NCBI GenBank assembly: GCA_014885115.2
Contig: WKLE02000853.1
Coordinates: forward strand, 54,626-118,625
DNA: 64,000 nt
Origin: Asterionellopsis glacialis
Taxonomy: Eukaryota; Bacillariophyta; Plagiogrammaphyceae; Rhaphoneidales; Asterionellopsidaceae
Direction: 5' to 3'
Position numbers and translations under genes: made by a program. Every line of letters starts with the position of its first letter. The stretch's first letter is position 1. This document shows, in pieces, positions 34,561-45,102 of the stretch. The notes under the pieces are model-generated. The model saw only the letters and a list, made by a program, of their open reading frames with translations. It made no database searches and had not been told where the DNA came from.

Positions 34561-35272
34561 TTTTATTTGATAAAAATATAAAACCAATGAAAGAGAGATC
34601 TGCACTTCGTTAAACGTTGATCCTTGTGCTGCTGTGTGTCTTGAGCGGTAGATAGATAAAAAAAATGATTTTGTCGGAACATACAGAAACCCAGTAGAAT
34701 CTTGAATCTTGAACAGAAGATATCAAAGCATATGATACCGGGTATGTATCAATGACGCTTATTTTTATGGTTTACTCTAGAGGACCTAGCAGCAGTTAGG
34801 GCCTCTAGAGAGGTCCTAGTAGCCGAGTAACGCTGTACCTGTACCTGGTACAAGGTATCAATTCATTATCTGGTACAGTTGGTACCAGTCTTGTAACATA
34901 ACCTAATAAAAAAATAAAAATATACAAAGAGTCACGTAAGAATATAGTATTTACTGACATACCAGGTAATCATGATAGTTGCGCAATAATACAGTAGACC
35001 CCGCCGCAACTTTCTTTTCAAAGATTACAGTTCAAACGCGTGCAAATAAATCATATATATAGGAAGAATTCAAAATTGAGAATTATTTATTTATATAAGA
35101 GATATTGAGTATTATACCACTCCTACATGTTATTATTTTTTTGAATGATGTGTGCTTGTTTTGGTAGACTGCTCCTGTCTTCGAGTCCAATGTGCGCAGT
35201 AGAATGATACGCAACGGTGTAAATGAAGCTACAGATGATAATTATGCAGACAAGCAGAGAGCGAGAGATTAG
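34561..35272. other. Divergent intergenic region with palindromes
   Basis: Contains the paired CTCTAGAG elements at 34775-34817 and a run of GTACCTGTACCTGGTACAAGG and related motifs at 34836-34890, then TACCAGGTA at about 34964. The first exon of the CCR4 gene may start somewhere in its right part, but I could not place it. Confidence 0.55.
34775..34817. repeat. Inverted pair CTCTAGAGGACCT / CTCTAGAGAGGTCCT
   Basis: CTCTAGAG occurs at 34775-34782 and 34803-34810. AGGACCT (34781-34787) and AGGTCCT (34811-34817) are exact complements in opposite orientation, so the unit can fold into a hairpin. Confidence 0.7.
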
Positions 35273-37522
35273 AGAGCATTTTCGTGTGTAGAAAACCAAG
35301 GAGCGCAAGGCTCCAATCTCCAATCGAGTGCAGCGGCAGCAGGAGCACGCACCCAGAAGGCTGCCGAACAGGAGCAGCCCCGAAAAGTAATTATCTCGCA
35401 CGCAAGTGCGAAAGCTAACAAGGACATTAACCGAGCCGTTGATAGTTGTGGCAGAGTCCATACATTCAAGGGAGACCTTTATCCGATCAAGCTCGCCGTG
35501 TTCGGCGTGCCTACAAGTAAAGTATGCCTTCAAAGGAAGGACTTTACTCATGGCACTTGTCTCTCCGAGTTGATCGGCCCGTCGAGGTGAGAGAATTTGT
35601 GAAATTTCGTTTCCTGTTTTTAGGTCTCGTTTTGACCTATCTTTCCGGTCCAAGGGTCTTACAAAACGCTTTTCTTATAATCAACATTATTTAAAGGGGT
35701 GCACAATGAGACCTCATGCTTACATGTACGGGAAAAAATTAGATGATAGGGACTTGGAAAAGCCATTGGCTCCGCATTCCAAGAAGTGCCGAGAACCTCC
35801 ACCTAACCACGAGTTTTCGTATCGGTGGTTTAGAGGGCCTCGTCATGAGCCTTGCGCTTACGAAAGTTGCCCACGAAGAACATCTTTTTCTCCGCATGAT
35901 TGGTCAATGCATGCATTGGGTGGGTCGGGATGCTCTTTACAATGCATGTCTAATCAGAGTTCCCTCAATAGGTGCATTTTCTGTAATTCGAGATGTTTCA
36001 TAGAAGCATGGAAAACCCAAAAGACAGTAGCAATTGCTGGACTTGAAGAAGCAAAAGGTGGAATTGGTGCTACGAACGGTTCTGGGAATTCGATTTCATC
36101 CACAGGTGGACTTTCCGGTGGGTACCCCTCAGGTTCGTCATTAAACGAAAGTGTAGGTGAGCCGGAGGGTGGAGGATGGGTTGAAGTTTGCCGTGATCAA
36201 GTGTATATTCCTACTGCGGACGATACAGGTAGAAAGCTAAAGCTTGAAGCAGCAGCTTATTCTTCCGAGACTGGTGAGCTTCTAATGCATCGAGTAGTAG
36301 AGACAGATCTTGTCTTGAGTCGGGCGCCAGATCCTGCGAAACGAAGTTTGGTGGCAGCTAAAATTGGAGGTGGTAGTGGAGGTGCACGATTCAGAATTGT
36401 CACGTACAACGTTCTGGCGGAGATCTACGCAACACAACAGCAATATCCATATTGCGATTTTTGGGCATTATCATGGGACTACCGGTGAGTGAAATACGCG
36501 TGTGCAGACAAGTTAAACAACGGTATTATTTTTTTGAGTGTCTAATTTCATGTTGGTATTGAATGTCACCAATCACGGTTTTAATTATCGTCGATAGATT
36601 CCAGAATATCTTGCGAGAAATTCTCGATGTTTCCCCTGATGTTGTTTGTTTGCAAGAAGTTCAGGCAGATTACTATGAGAATCAGTTTTATGCTGCCATG
36701 AGCGAGGCTGGTTATGAAGGTGTTTACAAACAGAAGACACGTCAATCGATGGGTTTGGCAGGTAAAGTTGACGGATGTGCTCTCTTTTGGAAAAGAACGA
36801 AGTTCCATCTTGTTGAGTCGTACAGCATTGAATTCAACGAGCTTGCGCAACGTCATGCATCGCAAGTTTTGGGGATGAATCCTCGTAGTGAGGAATGTGT
36901 TTCGTACCTGAATCGTTTGTCCAAGGACAACGTTGCTCAGTTGGTTGTGCTAGAACTTGTACAACCTTCTCGATCAAATCGGGATTTGAATCAAGTTTGT
37001 ATTGCAAATACGCATCTCTACAGTAACAAGGACTTTCCTGACGTGAAGTTGTGGCAAACTTGGCAACTACTTCAAGAACTTGAGAACTTTGTTCTCAGTC
37101 GAGGTTCGTCATTGCCTCTCATGATTTGTGGTGATTTCAACTCAACGCCAGACACAGCTGTATACGACTTGCTTTCACACCAGGCTGTCCATCCTGGGCA
37201 TCCTGATGTGAATGTAAATACGGGTGATGATGGTCCTAATGTTTTACCAGATGCTATCTCAATTACACACTCATTCCAATTGGGTAGCGCTTACCAAACA
37301 GTCATGGGTGAAGAGCCAAAACAGACAAACTTTACCAAACAGTTCAAAGGGGTTTTGGACTATATGTGGTATTCCTCTCAAAATTTGCGACCTTTATCCG
37401 CTGCTCCAATCCCTGATGAATCAGTTTTGTTACGAAATGGCACGGCCCTTCCATCGACTGAGTATAGCTCCGATCATCTCATGATGATATCTGACATGCA
37501 AATAATTAATAATGGGCCATGA
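35273..37522 (+). CDS. CCR4-type deadenylase (CCR4-NOT catalytic subunit), 5' end unresolved
   Basis: Mg-dependent poly(A) 3' exonuclease of the CCR4-NOT complex. Three exons are supported: about 35273-35586 (open frame without an ATG, so a further 5' exon is likely), 35624-36484 and 36598-37522. The phases agree at both GT-AG introns (37 and 113 bp); the first is very short. An N-terminal Cys-rich region (CAYESC, GCSLQC, RCIFCNSRCF, then EAW) resembles the zinc-finger-like start of plant CCR4. The EEP nuclease domain begins FRIVTYNVLAEIYA and includes CLQEVQ, NTHLYSNKDFPDVKLWQTW, ICGDFNSTPDTA, GVLDYMWYS and SSDHLMM. No leucine-rich repeats precede it. The stop is 5 bp from the opposing gene's stop. 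Confidence 0.9.
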
Positions 37523-37527
37523 ACATA

Positions 37528-39072
37528 TCACTCGTCTTCCTCTTCCATGTTCCACAGTTGAATCAAGTCCTCTTCATCCGTCCACTCCTTCTCAATATCA
37601 TCTTCAAATCGATTTTTCTTTAGTTCCGGTTCAGCATCCATGCCCTTTTCACGGATTTTATTAAATAGCTCTGCCCATTCTTCACTCGACGGCCCTTCTG
37701 TAATAGACGTGTAAGACCTTCTGCTGGACCACTCAAATTCTGGCACTTCTTCCAAAGCCTTTATGCGTTCGTGTGTCATCGGGGACAGCTTTCCACTGAG
37801 TGGTGGCAGTCCATCTGTTTCCTCTAGTATCTTTTGAAGTCTCAAAAGTTTGTTGTAGTGTTGTCTTTGACGGATAACCCACAATCGCAAGTCAGAGTTT
37901 TCATCGTCTTTCTTACTAATATTCACGTGGCCGTGCTCCCTTTGGTAAGCTTTCAATCGTTCGAGTTGACAGTACCATTTGTATGCTTGGCTGTCCCAAC
38001 AGAATTCGACTTTGGTCAACAGTTCAATACGTTCTAAAGTAAGAGACGTGTTCCTTCCTGCTAAGTACCGTTTGTATTCAGTTCGTTGATTCATCACCCA
38101 CTGTCCCAACGCAAAATTTTCAGAGTAATCTTGTGGAACATTGGAATGTCCGTAGCAATCATAAAAATCACATAATTCATCATATTTTGTTTGCCATGCA
38201 TTCGTACGTGACTTTTCTGCCCATTTTGTGACATCCACCACACTAAGTAACGCTTCTAAACGTCCATGGCTTAATGAATTACTCCTTCGTACATCATTGT
38301 CGTCATCGTGGTTTTCGGTGTTGTCAGTGGGTTTCTTCTTCTCTTGGAATAGATATTTATATTCTCGTTTCTGATTTGCTAGCCATTTTCCTAATTTAGG
38401 AAATTCTGCACAATCAATAGGAACTTCTGTATGTCCATATTGAGCTCGAAACAAGCATAATTCGTCAAATCGTCGTACCCACAAATATTGTTGAACATCC
38501 CAGACAAAGTCAAGTTGTCGTAGTGCATTCAACTTTTCCTCCGATAAACGTGGGCGTTTTTCACTATAAATGAGGCTGGCGTCTGTTTCGACATTATCAT
38601 CATGTTGTTGCTGATAAGGCTGTCGTCGACGGATCTGATGGCGATAATTATTTCGAAGAAGTTTGATCCATTCTAATAATTCTGGTTCGTTGTGGTCTGT
38701 TTCGACAAAAGAATGACCATGTTTTTTGTGAAATTTTTCTAGCTTTTTAATCATTTCACTCCATTTCTTTCGTCTGTGTTTAGATTCTGTTCTAGACTTT
38801 TTTGTATTGTCTGATGTTATGACTTCTTGGGTAATCAATTTTTGTTTGCTCTCTTTTATGTCGATAGATGATGTGGAAGATGATAAAGACACAATATGAT
38901 GCTGAATCATCTGATGTTGAGAAAACGGTGCTATAGGTTGAACGACCAAGTCGTAGCCTCTTCTTCTTTTTGTACGAGATAAATAGGATTTCAATGAAGA
39001 TGTCAACGGTAAGAATGATATCGAAAATACCAATATTGTTGTTACCAAACCATGCTGAATACGAAACACCAT
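37528..39072 (-). CDS. Helicase-associated-domain (HA) repeat protein
   Basis: A single exon of 514 residues. At least four repeats of the helicase-associated type are visible, each with a Trp, an aromatic-rich helix, GH, and W(V/L)xxQRxxY: GHTEVPIDCAEFPKLGKWLA, GHSNVPQDYSENFALGQWVM, GHVNISKKDDENSDLRLWVI, and a more divergent GHSFVETDHNEPELLEWIKL. Such repeat proteins without a helicase are greatly expanded in diatoms; the domain is thought to bind nucleic acid. A hydrophobic leader (LVTTILVFSISFLPLTSS) suggests entry to the secretory route or plastid, odd for a nucleic-acid binder. The C-terminus is acidic. Confidence 0.88.
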   Translation of the reverse strand: MVFRIQHGLVTTILVFSISFLPLTSSLKSYLSRTKRRRGYDLVVQPIAPFSQHQMIQHHIVSLSSSTSSIDIKESKQKLITQEVITSDNTKKSRTESKHRRKKWSEMIKKLEKFHKKHGHSFVETDHNEPELLEWIKLLRNNYRHQIRRRQPYQQQHDDNVETDASLIYSEKRPRLSEEKLNALRQLDFVWDVQQYLWVRRFDELCLFRAQYGHTEVPIDCAEFPKLGKWLANQKREYKYLFQEKKKPTDNTENHDDDNDVRRSNSLSHGRLEALLSVVDVTKWAEKSRTNAWQTKYDELCDFYDCYGHSNVPQDYSENFALGQWVMNQRTEYKRYLAGRNTSLTLERIELLTKVEFCWDSQAYKWYCQLERLKAYQREHGHVNISKKDDENSDLRLWVIRQRQHYNKLLRLQKILEETDGLPPLSGKLSPMTHERIKALEEVPEFEWSSRRSYTSITEGPSSEEWAELFNKIREKGMDAEPELKKNRFEDDIEKEWTDEEDLIQLWNMEEEDE

Positions 39073-39944
39073 GGCAGCATGCCGAAATATAATATGTATG
39101 TCTAAATCACAAGGTGAGAGAGATGATCACAGTTGTTTTGTAGCGTTGCTATTCTTTTTTTTTTTCGTTTCTTTTTTTCTTCTTGCGTGTTGGTTTCAGA
39201 GTTGTTGAGTTGTCCATGTTGATGTGTGCGGTTCTTTGCGCTCACATATGAATTTTGCATGGTCCCTTGGGTGTATGGAGATAATTCGACGAAGGACGGA
39301 CCAATAGCTATCCCCGTAGAAATTGTGTAGTATTTATCAGTACAGGCATCAGGTAGGACCGACAAACTGTATTTCCCCGAGGGTTATCGTTAGGGTCAAG
39401 AAATCGGAGGTGCTGTCCATACCACAGAGGTAGATAGGGTTAAAAATATGAAGGATTGGTCGGTGCTGATCGTAAGAATTCTGCGTGCTCTGTTCGCGCA
39501 AAAACTGCAGGCAGAGACTTGCTGTCCATGTTCAACCTTCGCGAACTTCGTTTGCCTCCTACCTGCGTTTCTCGCCGTCTTTGCAAGGAGTTTGGAAGGT
39601 TTTCTTCTTTCCTTTTTTTCTAGTCTACCGTACACGGTAGGACCCCCCGTGTAGACCGCTGACACACATGCTTCCACTAAGTTTCGAGATTTTTTCATTT
39701 CTCGACTATTACTCAACAAACAAAATACAGCAGCCTGCAACAAACAGTTAGGAGAGACAAGAGAACATAGTTCACTTACATTCGCTATTTTTGTTGACGT
39801 TTTTGTATCCGGCCTCAAAACTCGCTGGAGCCTCCTTTTTTGCAAACGAGGACAGTGAGATACGACCCGTTCTAATTGGGTGCCATAGCGGATGACGAAT
39901 CTGTAACTGTGGTATTTTCGCACGTGTGTTACCATTTTAAAAAA
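39073..39944. other. Divergent intergenic region
   Basis: Upstream region of the HA-repeat gene and the zeta-domain kinase gene. A 179-codon minus-strand frame at 39396-39935 has no family resemblance and overlaps the promoter area; I treat it as chance. Nothing else seen. Confidence 0.45.
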
Positions 39945-41126
39945 ATGTTGGTCAGAATCTCAAGAACTTTCTCACTTTTTAATAAGTTTCTCGCTGTTCT
40001 CTATTGTGCTCTGGTGACAATAAGTATCCGATATGCTATATTGGCGTCAACAGAAGTATTCAACGGAGGAAAAGATGACGTTCATTTTTTCACAAACGGC
40101 AGAACAATAACCAGTTTCGTGGGAGATTTGAGAACATACTCAGATACACCTTCGATTTTCTGGCCATTGCCACAGCAAAAAGCTTTAGTCATCGAAAAGT
40201 CCACTGCAGAAAATTATAAATCAAATGACTTCAATTTTTATGGAAGCTTTATTGAGGAAAGAAAAAATATGGACTATACCTATCATGTCAACTACGTTAA
40301 GTCTCGTCAGATGAAGCAAGATCAAATCATTGAGTCTTATCTGAAATCTGCTTTTATTAATGATAGCAATGGAAAGATCTGTTCGAAATCAAAAGACCCT
40401 TGGATAGTATTCACAGCTGGTGCCATGGGAAGTGGCAAAAGTCATACTGTGCGGTATTTAGCGCAACAAAACTTGTTTCCGCTTAAATCATTTGTATGGG
40501 TTGATCCAGATGACATCAGACACAAATTTCCTGAATTCAGTTTCTATGTTGAAAGCCTTCCAGAAAAGGCTGGAGAATTAACGAGAAATGAGGCTGGATA
40601 TCTGGCGGAACTTTTGACGACAGCGGCACTAAAGCGAGGTCGCAATGTACTTGTGGTAGGTATTACCAAACATAGCGGGCGACCCCAAAATAGCATTATT
40701 CATGTGTGACAACTAACCTCATAATTATTGTTTCCCGTTTTCTCTTTAAAAAAGGATGGCTCTCTAAGAGATTCAGACTGGTACAAACTTTATTTTGAAG
40801 AGTTACGTGAACAATATCCTAATTTGCGTATTGGTATTTTGTATGTGACTGCTCCGAGAGAGGAAGTGTTCAAGCGTGCAGAAGCTAGGTCTAAAATAAC
40901 GGGACGAGTTGTTCCGAAGGAAACTATCGAATTAGCATTGCAGCAAGTTCCAAAGTCGGTGCAAGTTTTACAGCCACTTTCTGATTTCTTTTCTGAGCTT
41001 CACAACCCCCCTTCAAGTAGTACAAATAATGGTATCCAACTCCGAACTGCAGGTCAAACCTGGGAAACCTTCAAGAATGCTTGGATTCAAAACTGCGCCG
41101 ATAAGAATTCATCACAGGATTTATGA
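39945..41126 (+). CDS. Zeta-toxin-domain P-loop kinase, membrane-anchored
   Basis: Belongs to the zeta-toxin fold of P-loop phosphotransferases. Bacterial members phosphorylate UDP-amino sugars; eukaryotic members are mostly uncharacterised. Exons are 39945-40655 and 40755-41126 (99-bp phase-0 intron), giving 360 residues. ATG 39945 is used because the longer frame starts at TTG. One hydrophobic segment (about 14-33) near the N-terminus predicts a type II anchor or signal. Walker A is GAMGSGKS at 159-166; WVDPDDIRHKFPEF supplies the conserved Asp pair. The splice junction creates DGSLRDSDWY, the zeta-family motif, confirming the intron. No antitoxin-like gene is adjacent, so a housekeeping kinase role is more likely than a toxin-antitoxin pair. 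Confidence 0.85.
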
Positions 41127-42926
41127 ATGGAAATGTGCTGTAGCAATACAACAATTATCTTTTTGTCCCATCTTGGCACCATTGCTTGCAACCAAAACTA
41201 GATATTTTCGTCCAAAATACGACAACATTTGGGCTCAATCAAACAGGTGGTTTACGTAAGTGTTTTGATTGTAGCATATGGTGTAATGAAACAAGAAGAC
41301 CGGCAAAAGTCTTCTAGAAGCCCATGTTCAAAATCGGCAATTAAGACGAGAGACGATAGCAACCACTGCTAGCTCCGGTGGCTACTCTATTATTATTATT
41401 TGAGCTGGAGCTGAAAATTCGATCGGCCTCGTCTGATTAAGCGACATACGTACATTTCCCTTTTTGTGTGTATTCGGCTTGCACCTTGTCCTCGTCACCA
41501 ACCGATAACACATGCAAATGAATACATGCAGTGACTACGTATAGGCATATTCAATCCTTTCATTTGCAAGCCTTCGCTACAAATCCTGTTGTGAGACTAC
41601 GTTTGAGCACTAGGAGACTACTCTAGATTTGACACTAACAATCTTCTGCAAGGAACGATAACCTTGGCGTGACTACCAAATTTAATTTTGACTTACTTGT
41701 ACCTTAATCGCGCTGTTCATCTACGCGTAGTGATACTTTTTAAGAAGATTTGATATTAGCACTCTAATATTAGAAGATTTGATCTTAGCACTCTAATATT
41801 AGCATGCCATTTTCACATTATCCTCCTATGTATTACTGGATAACCCACATTCCATTCAACCAAAATGAAATAATGGTCTTTAACAGTAGAAAAACATGGC
41901 CCCGGATTCCAACGGATCTTTCATTTTGGTGGGGTTACTGTAATCGTACTCGTGCTCTGATGTTATATTAAATGACGTGGCTCCAGTATTCTTTTTTCTG
42001 TTCATGCGAACCTTTCTAAAGTAGACTGCGATTGAGTACGTACCTGATTGAGAACTCGACGCCTCCAAGGAAATTATTGGGTTTTGACAAAATTACCCAT
42101 AATAATAATATAATAATATGTTCTCGAATCTCTTAGAAGACCTAAAGTATGGCAGGACCTTAACTTCTCGAACGGCAAGGTGGATATGATGGGGTCACGC
42201 ACTTCCAGTTGGGCACAAGCTGCAGAAAGTACTCACGAGTTGTACTGATATCGTACAAAGTTGAAGTAGATGATTCATCAAATTGTTTTTTATTAGTACT
42301 TACTGGATTGTTTTTTGGCTATTGTTCCCATAAAATTTAGGATCTCTACTACTACGAGAGGTCCTCCATACATTTTGTTTCACTTTAGTTAAGATTTTTC
42401 ACATCATGGCACATTTTTTCGGAAATACAAACTGTACAGCAGTGTATGGATTTGTCGAAGTGGAAAGAGTCGAGTGAACGTTGCTGCAACATAGCATATA
42501 TACGGAAGGTATGCTAAAGAATATTCGAGATATTACCATACCACATTTGTGTAAAGTAGACAAAAAATTGTAATTTTAAATGGTATATGATTTGTGTAAC
42601 TTCACCGCTCATTGGATATTTCCTACTTTTCTGTTTGCAAAAATTCTCAATATATTTTTAGTCGTTGGCAGTTCTGCGATAGCAGACGCCGCCGGCAACG
42701 CTTGCTCGTTATGTTCGTTTCCGAAAAAATTGTCTTCTCTGATTTATATTGCTACACGGTATCGTAGGCCCTACTGTACCTGTAGAGACACGACTTCTCT
42801 AATCCTGCGTAGAGAGACTATGATTGAATAGGATCATAATATTATTAGAGAGCGAGCATTAGTACTTTTTGATGTTGGGATCAACTGGCGTTTGATTCTA
42901 TTTCACTTGTTATTATTGTCGCGAGA
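41127..42926. other. Long intergenic region
   Basis: 1.8 kb without a supported gene. Contains the 29-bp tandem repeat at 41744-41801, AGAGGTCCTCC at about 42356 and a second motif group (AGGCCCTACTGTACCTGTAGAG) at 42767-42789. Short open frames here look random. Confidence 0.5.
41744..41801. repeat. 29-bp tandem duplication, two copies
   Basis: Units 41744-41772 and 41773-41801 differ at one position (GATATTAG versus GATCTTAG). The near identity suggests a recent slippage or duplication event. Confidence 0.88.
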
Positions 42927-44411
42927 ATGATGAAGAACCAAACCGCTATTCAATCTGCTTTCTACTCACAATCTAGACGAGCCCGAGTGAATAATGATGA
43001 AGGGTCCACGTCCAGCTTAGACGAATTTCTAGGAGACTTTGGCAAAGAATTCTCTGCAGCTTTGCCAAGCATTGTGACTGAAAACGACGAAGCTCGTAAT
43101 GTTGTTGAGGATGCTCGAGACTCATCTACAAACGGTTCCTATTCAGAATCAGATTATGAAACCGATGGATATTCAACAGCGAGTACTAATTACTCGGAAG
43201 AGAAGGAAGGGATCGATTCTTATGTGCTCTCAGGCAGTTATTCGGACACTTGGCAAAAGAACACGGACAATGAGGTACTTTCGAATCGTGGTTCACGTGG
43301 TTCGCGTGGTTCGAGAGAAATGCACTTGAGCGATGGTGAGGAATCCCTTGGAGGATCGACTGACGTTTCAGCAAATTTCGACAATATAGAAAACTTTGAT
43401 GCTGGAGACACTGACGAAGATCAAGAAAATTTATCTGTCGGCTCGAATGATTCACAACTGGTAAAAATGGGTTATCGGTTAGCCAGCAATGATCCGAAAT
43501 TGTCTGAAACGGATATTGTTGTGTCTTCTATGACCCATACTCTGGCTAATGCTATTGCCGATGCTTTGCCGGCAAATTCTAACCTGAAGAAACTCCGCCT
43601 GGTCTTTACTCCAGATGAGGAAGTTCATTACCGTAACTTTCAAATTATGGCAGACAGTATCGAAAGTAACACTTCCATCACAACGATAGAGATATTGAAC
43701 GCCAGGTTGGATCGTAAAGCTTCAGCTATTTTAGGAGCAATGATCTCTCGAAACAGAACAATTAAAAGAATGTGTCTAACTTGTTGTGAATTTATTGCAT
43801 CGGGGCTTGCAATTGTTCTTGTCGGAATGCAACATAATACATCGGTTACAGACCTTGTTATAAAGGCCTGCCAACTTGGCAGTGAGGACATAGATATAGT
43901 AGCTGCCTCACTGCAATTCGTCAAATGGAGGTGTTTAGTGCTCGAGGACGTTAATATTACTCTTGGTGGCATCCGCTTTCTGTTGGACAATATTGAAAAG
44001 AGCCAATATCTCAAAGAGCTTGATCTTTCAAATAACAAGTTAGGTATGAAAGGTGTCAAGTTGCTTGTGTCTGGTTTGCAATCTGAAAACCAAACGCTAG
44101 AAAAGCTTGGATTAGCATACTGTGGACTTAACCATGATGATATTGAGAGATTGGTTAACACTCTTCTAGAAAATCCTACTGTCAAGAGTATTGATCTACG
44201 TGGGAACGAGATTGGGGACCTAGGAGCATTAAGTCTTAAAAAATTGCTTGAACAGAACAAGAAGATTACGGAACTCCATCTTGATGGATGCAAAATCAAT
44301 GAAGAAAAAATGACTCTAATCAAAGACAGACTTTGGCATAATAACTCGTTCTTGAAGTCAATTCTCTCAACAGAATACAGTTTAGCAATCCGAGATCTAA
44401 CATCCCTTTAA
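42927..44411 (+). CDS. Leucine-rich repeat protein (RNI type)
   Basis: A single exon of 494 residues. The first 180 residues are acidic, Ser/Asn-rich and probably disordered. From about 200 onward run RNI-type leucine-rich repeats: KKLRLVFTPDEEV, LKELDLSNNKLGMKG, LEKLGLAYCGLNHDD, VKSIDLRGNEIGDLG and ITELHLDGCKINEE. This repeat type forms horseshoe protein-binding surfaces. No kinase, NACHT or membrane domain is attached, so the protein is probably a soluble adaptor; the partner is unknown. Confidence 0.87.
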   Translation: MMKNQTAIQSAFYSQSRRARVNNDEGSTSSLDEFLGDFGKEFSAALPSIVTENDEARNVVEDARDSSTNGSYSESDYETDGYSTASTNYSEEKEGIDSYVLSGSYSDTWQKNTDNEVLSNRGSRGSRGSREMHLSDGEESLGGSTDVSANFDNIENFDAGDTDEDQENLSVGSNDSQLVKMGYRLASNDPKLSETDIVVSSMTHTLANAIADALPANSNLKKLRLVFTPDEEVHYRNFQIMADSIESNTSITTIEILNARLDRKASAILGAMISRNRTIKRMCLTCCEFIASGLAIVLVGMQHNTSVTDLVIKACQLGSEDIDIVAASLQFVKWRCLVLEDVNITLGGIRFLLDNIEKSQYLKELDLSNNKLGMKGVKLLVSGLQSENQTLEKLGLAYCGLNHDDIERLVNTLLENPTVKSIDLRGNEIGDLGALSLKKLLEQNKKITELHLDGCKINEEKMTLIKDRLWHNNSFLKSILSTEYSLAIRDLTSL

Positions 44412-45102
44412 TAGACAAACCATTAATCAATTTTTCCGCTTTGATTGTTATCATCCTTCGTCCTTTTTCTATACATATGGTACAGGTAGTGGATAGAATT
44501 ATACACATCTCAAGGTGAACTTTACCATGAATCATGTATAGTTATGTAGAAAGTGTTGTGAGGAAAGTTGCATTTTTGCTGTACAAAGGACTGCAACACA
44601 AAGTTCTTTCAAAAAAAATGTGTATTATCCTGTTGCTATTAAGCTTTTGAAGAGCTTTACTAAGTTTCTAGTGCCAAGAGTCATTTTTCAATGTGCATTT
44701 TTGAATGTAGATGAAAGAAAAAGTGGTCAAAATCAAGAACTCTACCTTCAATACCATTAGTAGGCTACCAGAGTCTGGAGGATTGTGTATCTTTGGTTGT
44801 CACTAGTAAAAAAATACTAGCTACTAATGAGGCGATTCACCATTTGCTCTCTCTTTGACTTTTTAGTACTTAGTACANNNNNNNNNNNNNNNNNNNNNNN
44901 NNNNNNNNNNNNNNNNNNNNNNNNNNNNNNNNNCAATTAGTATGCAATACACCAGTAAAAACAGAGGAACAGAAATGATCACACTTTTAAGGTTCCTTTA
45001 AAAGGTTTATACATGTAGACTACGGCATATTTGTGATAGCTATTGCATTTCACTTTCAGTATCAAAGCAGAATTAAATGACAGATAGGGTTTTCTGGTCA
45101 AC
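44412..45102. other. Intergenic region interrupted by assembly gap
   Basis: No gene on either side of the gap. 44412-44877 is the 3' flank of the LRR gene; 44934-45102 is the 3' flank of the EGF-like gene. Confidence 0.5.
44878..44933. other. Assembly gap (56 N)
   Basis: A run of 56 unknown bases. The true distance is not known, so missing sequence or a collapsed repeat may lie here. Confidence 0.99.

Noticed and set aside
35123..35653. 176-codon minus-strand frame before CCR4
   Set aside because: It overlaps a plus-strand exon whose phase and splice sites join cleanly to CCR4; no family resemblance on the minus strand.
39396..39935. 179-codon minus-strand frame
   Set aside because: No recognisable motifs; lies in the divergent promoter region; Arg/Ser/Thr composition looks random.
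39945..41126. Toxin-antitoxin module
   Set aside because: No small antidote-like gene adjoins it; the gene is spliced and has a hydrophobic N-terminal segment, so a free-standing eukaryotic kinase is more likely.
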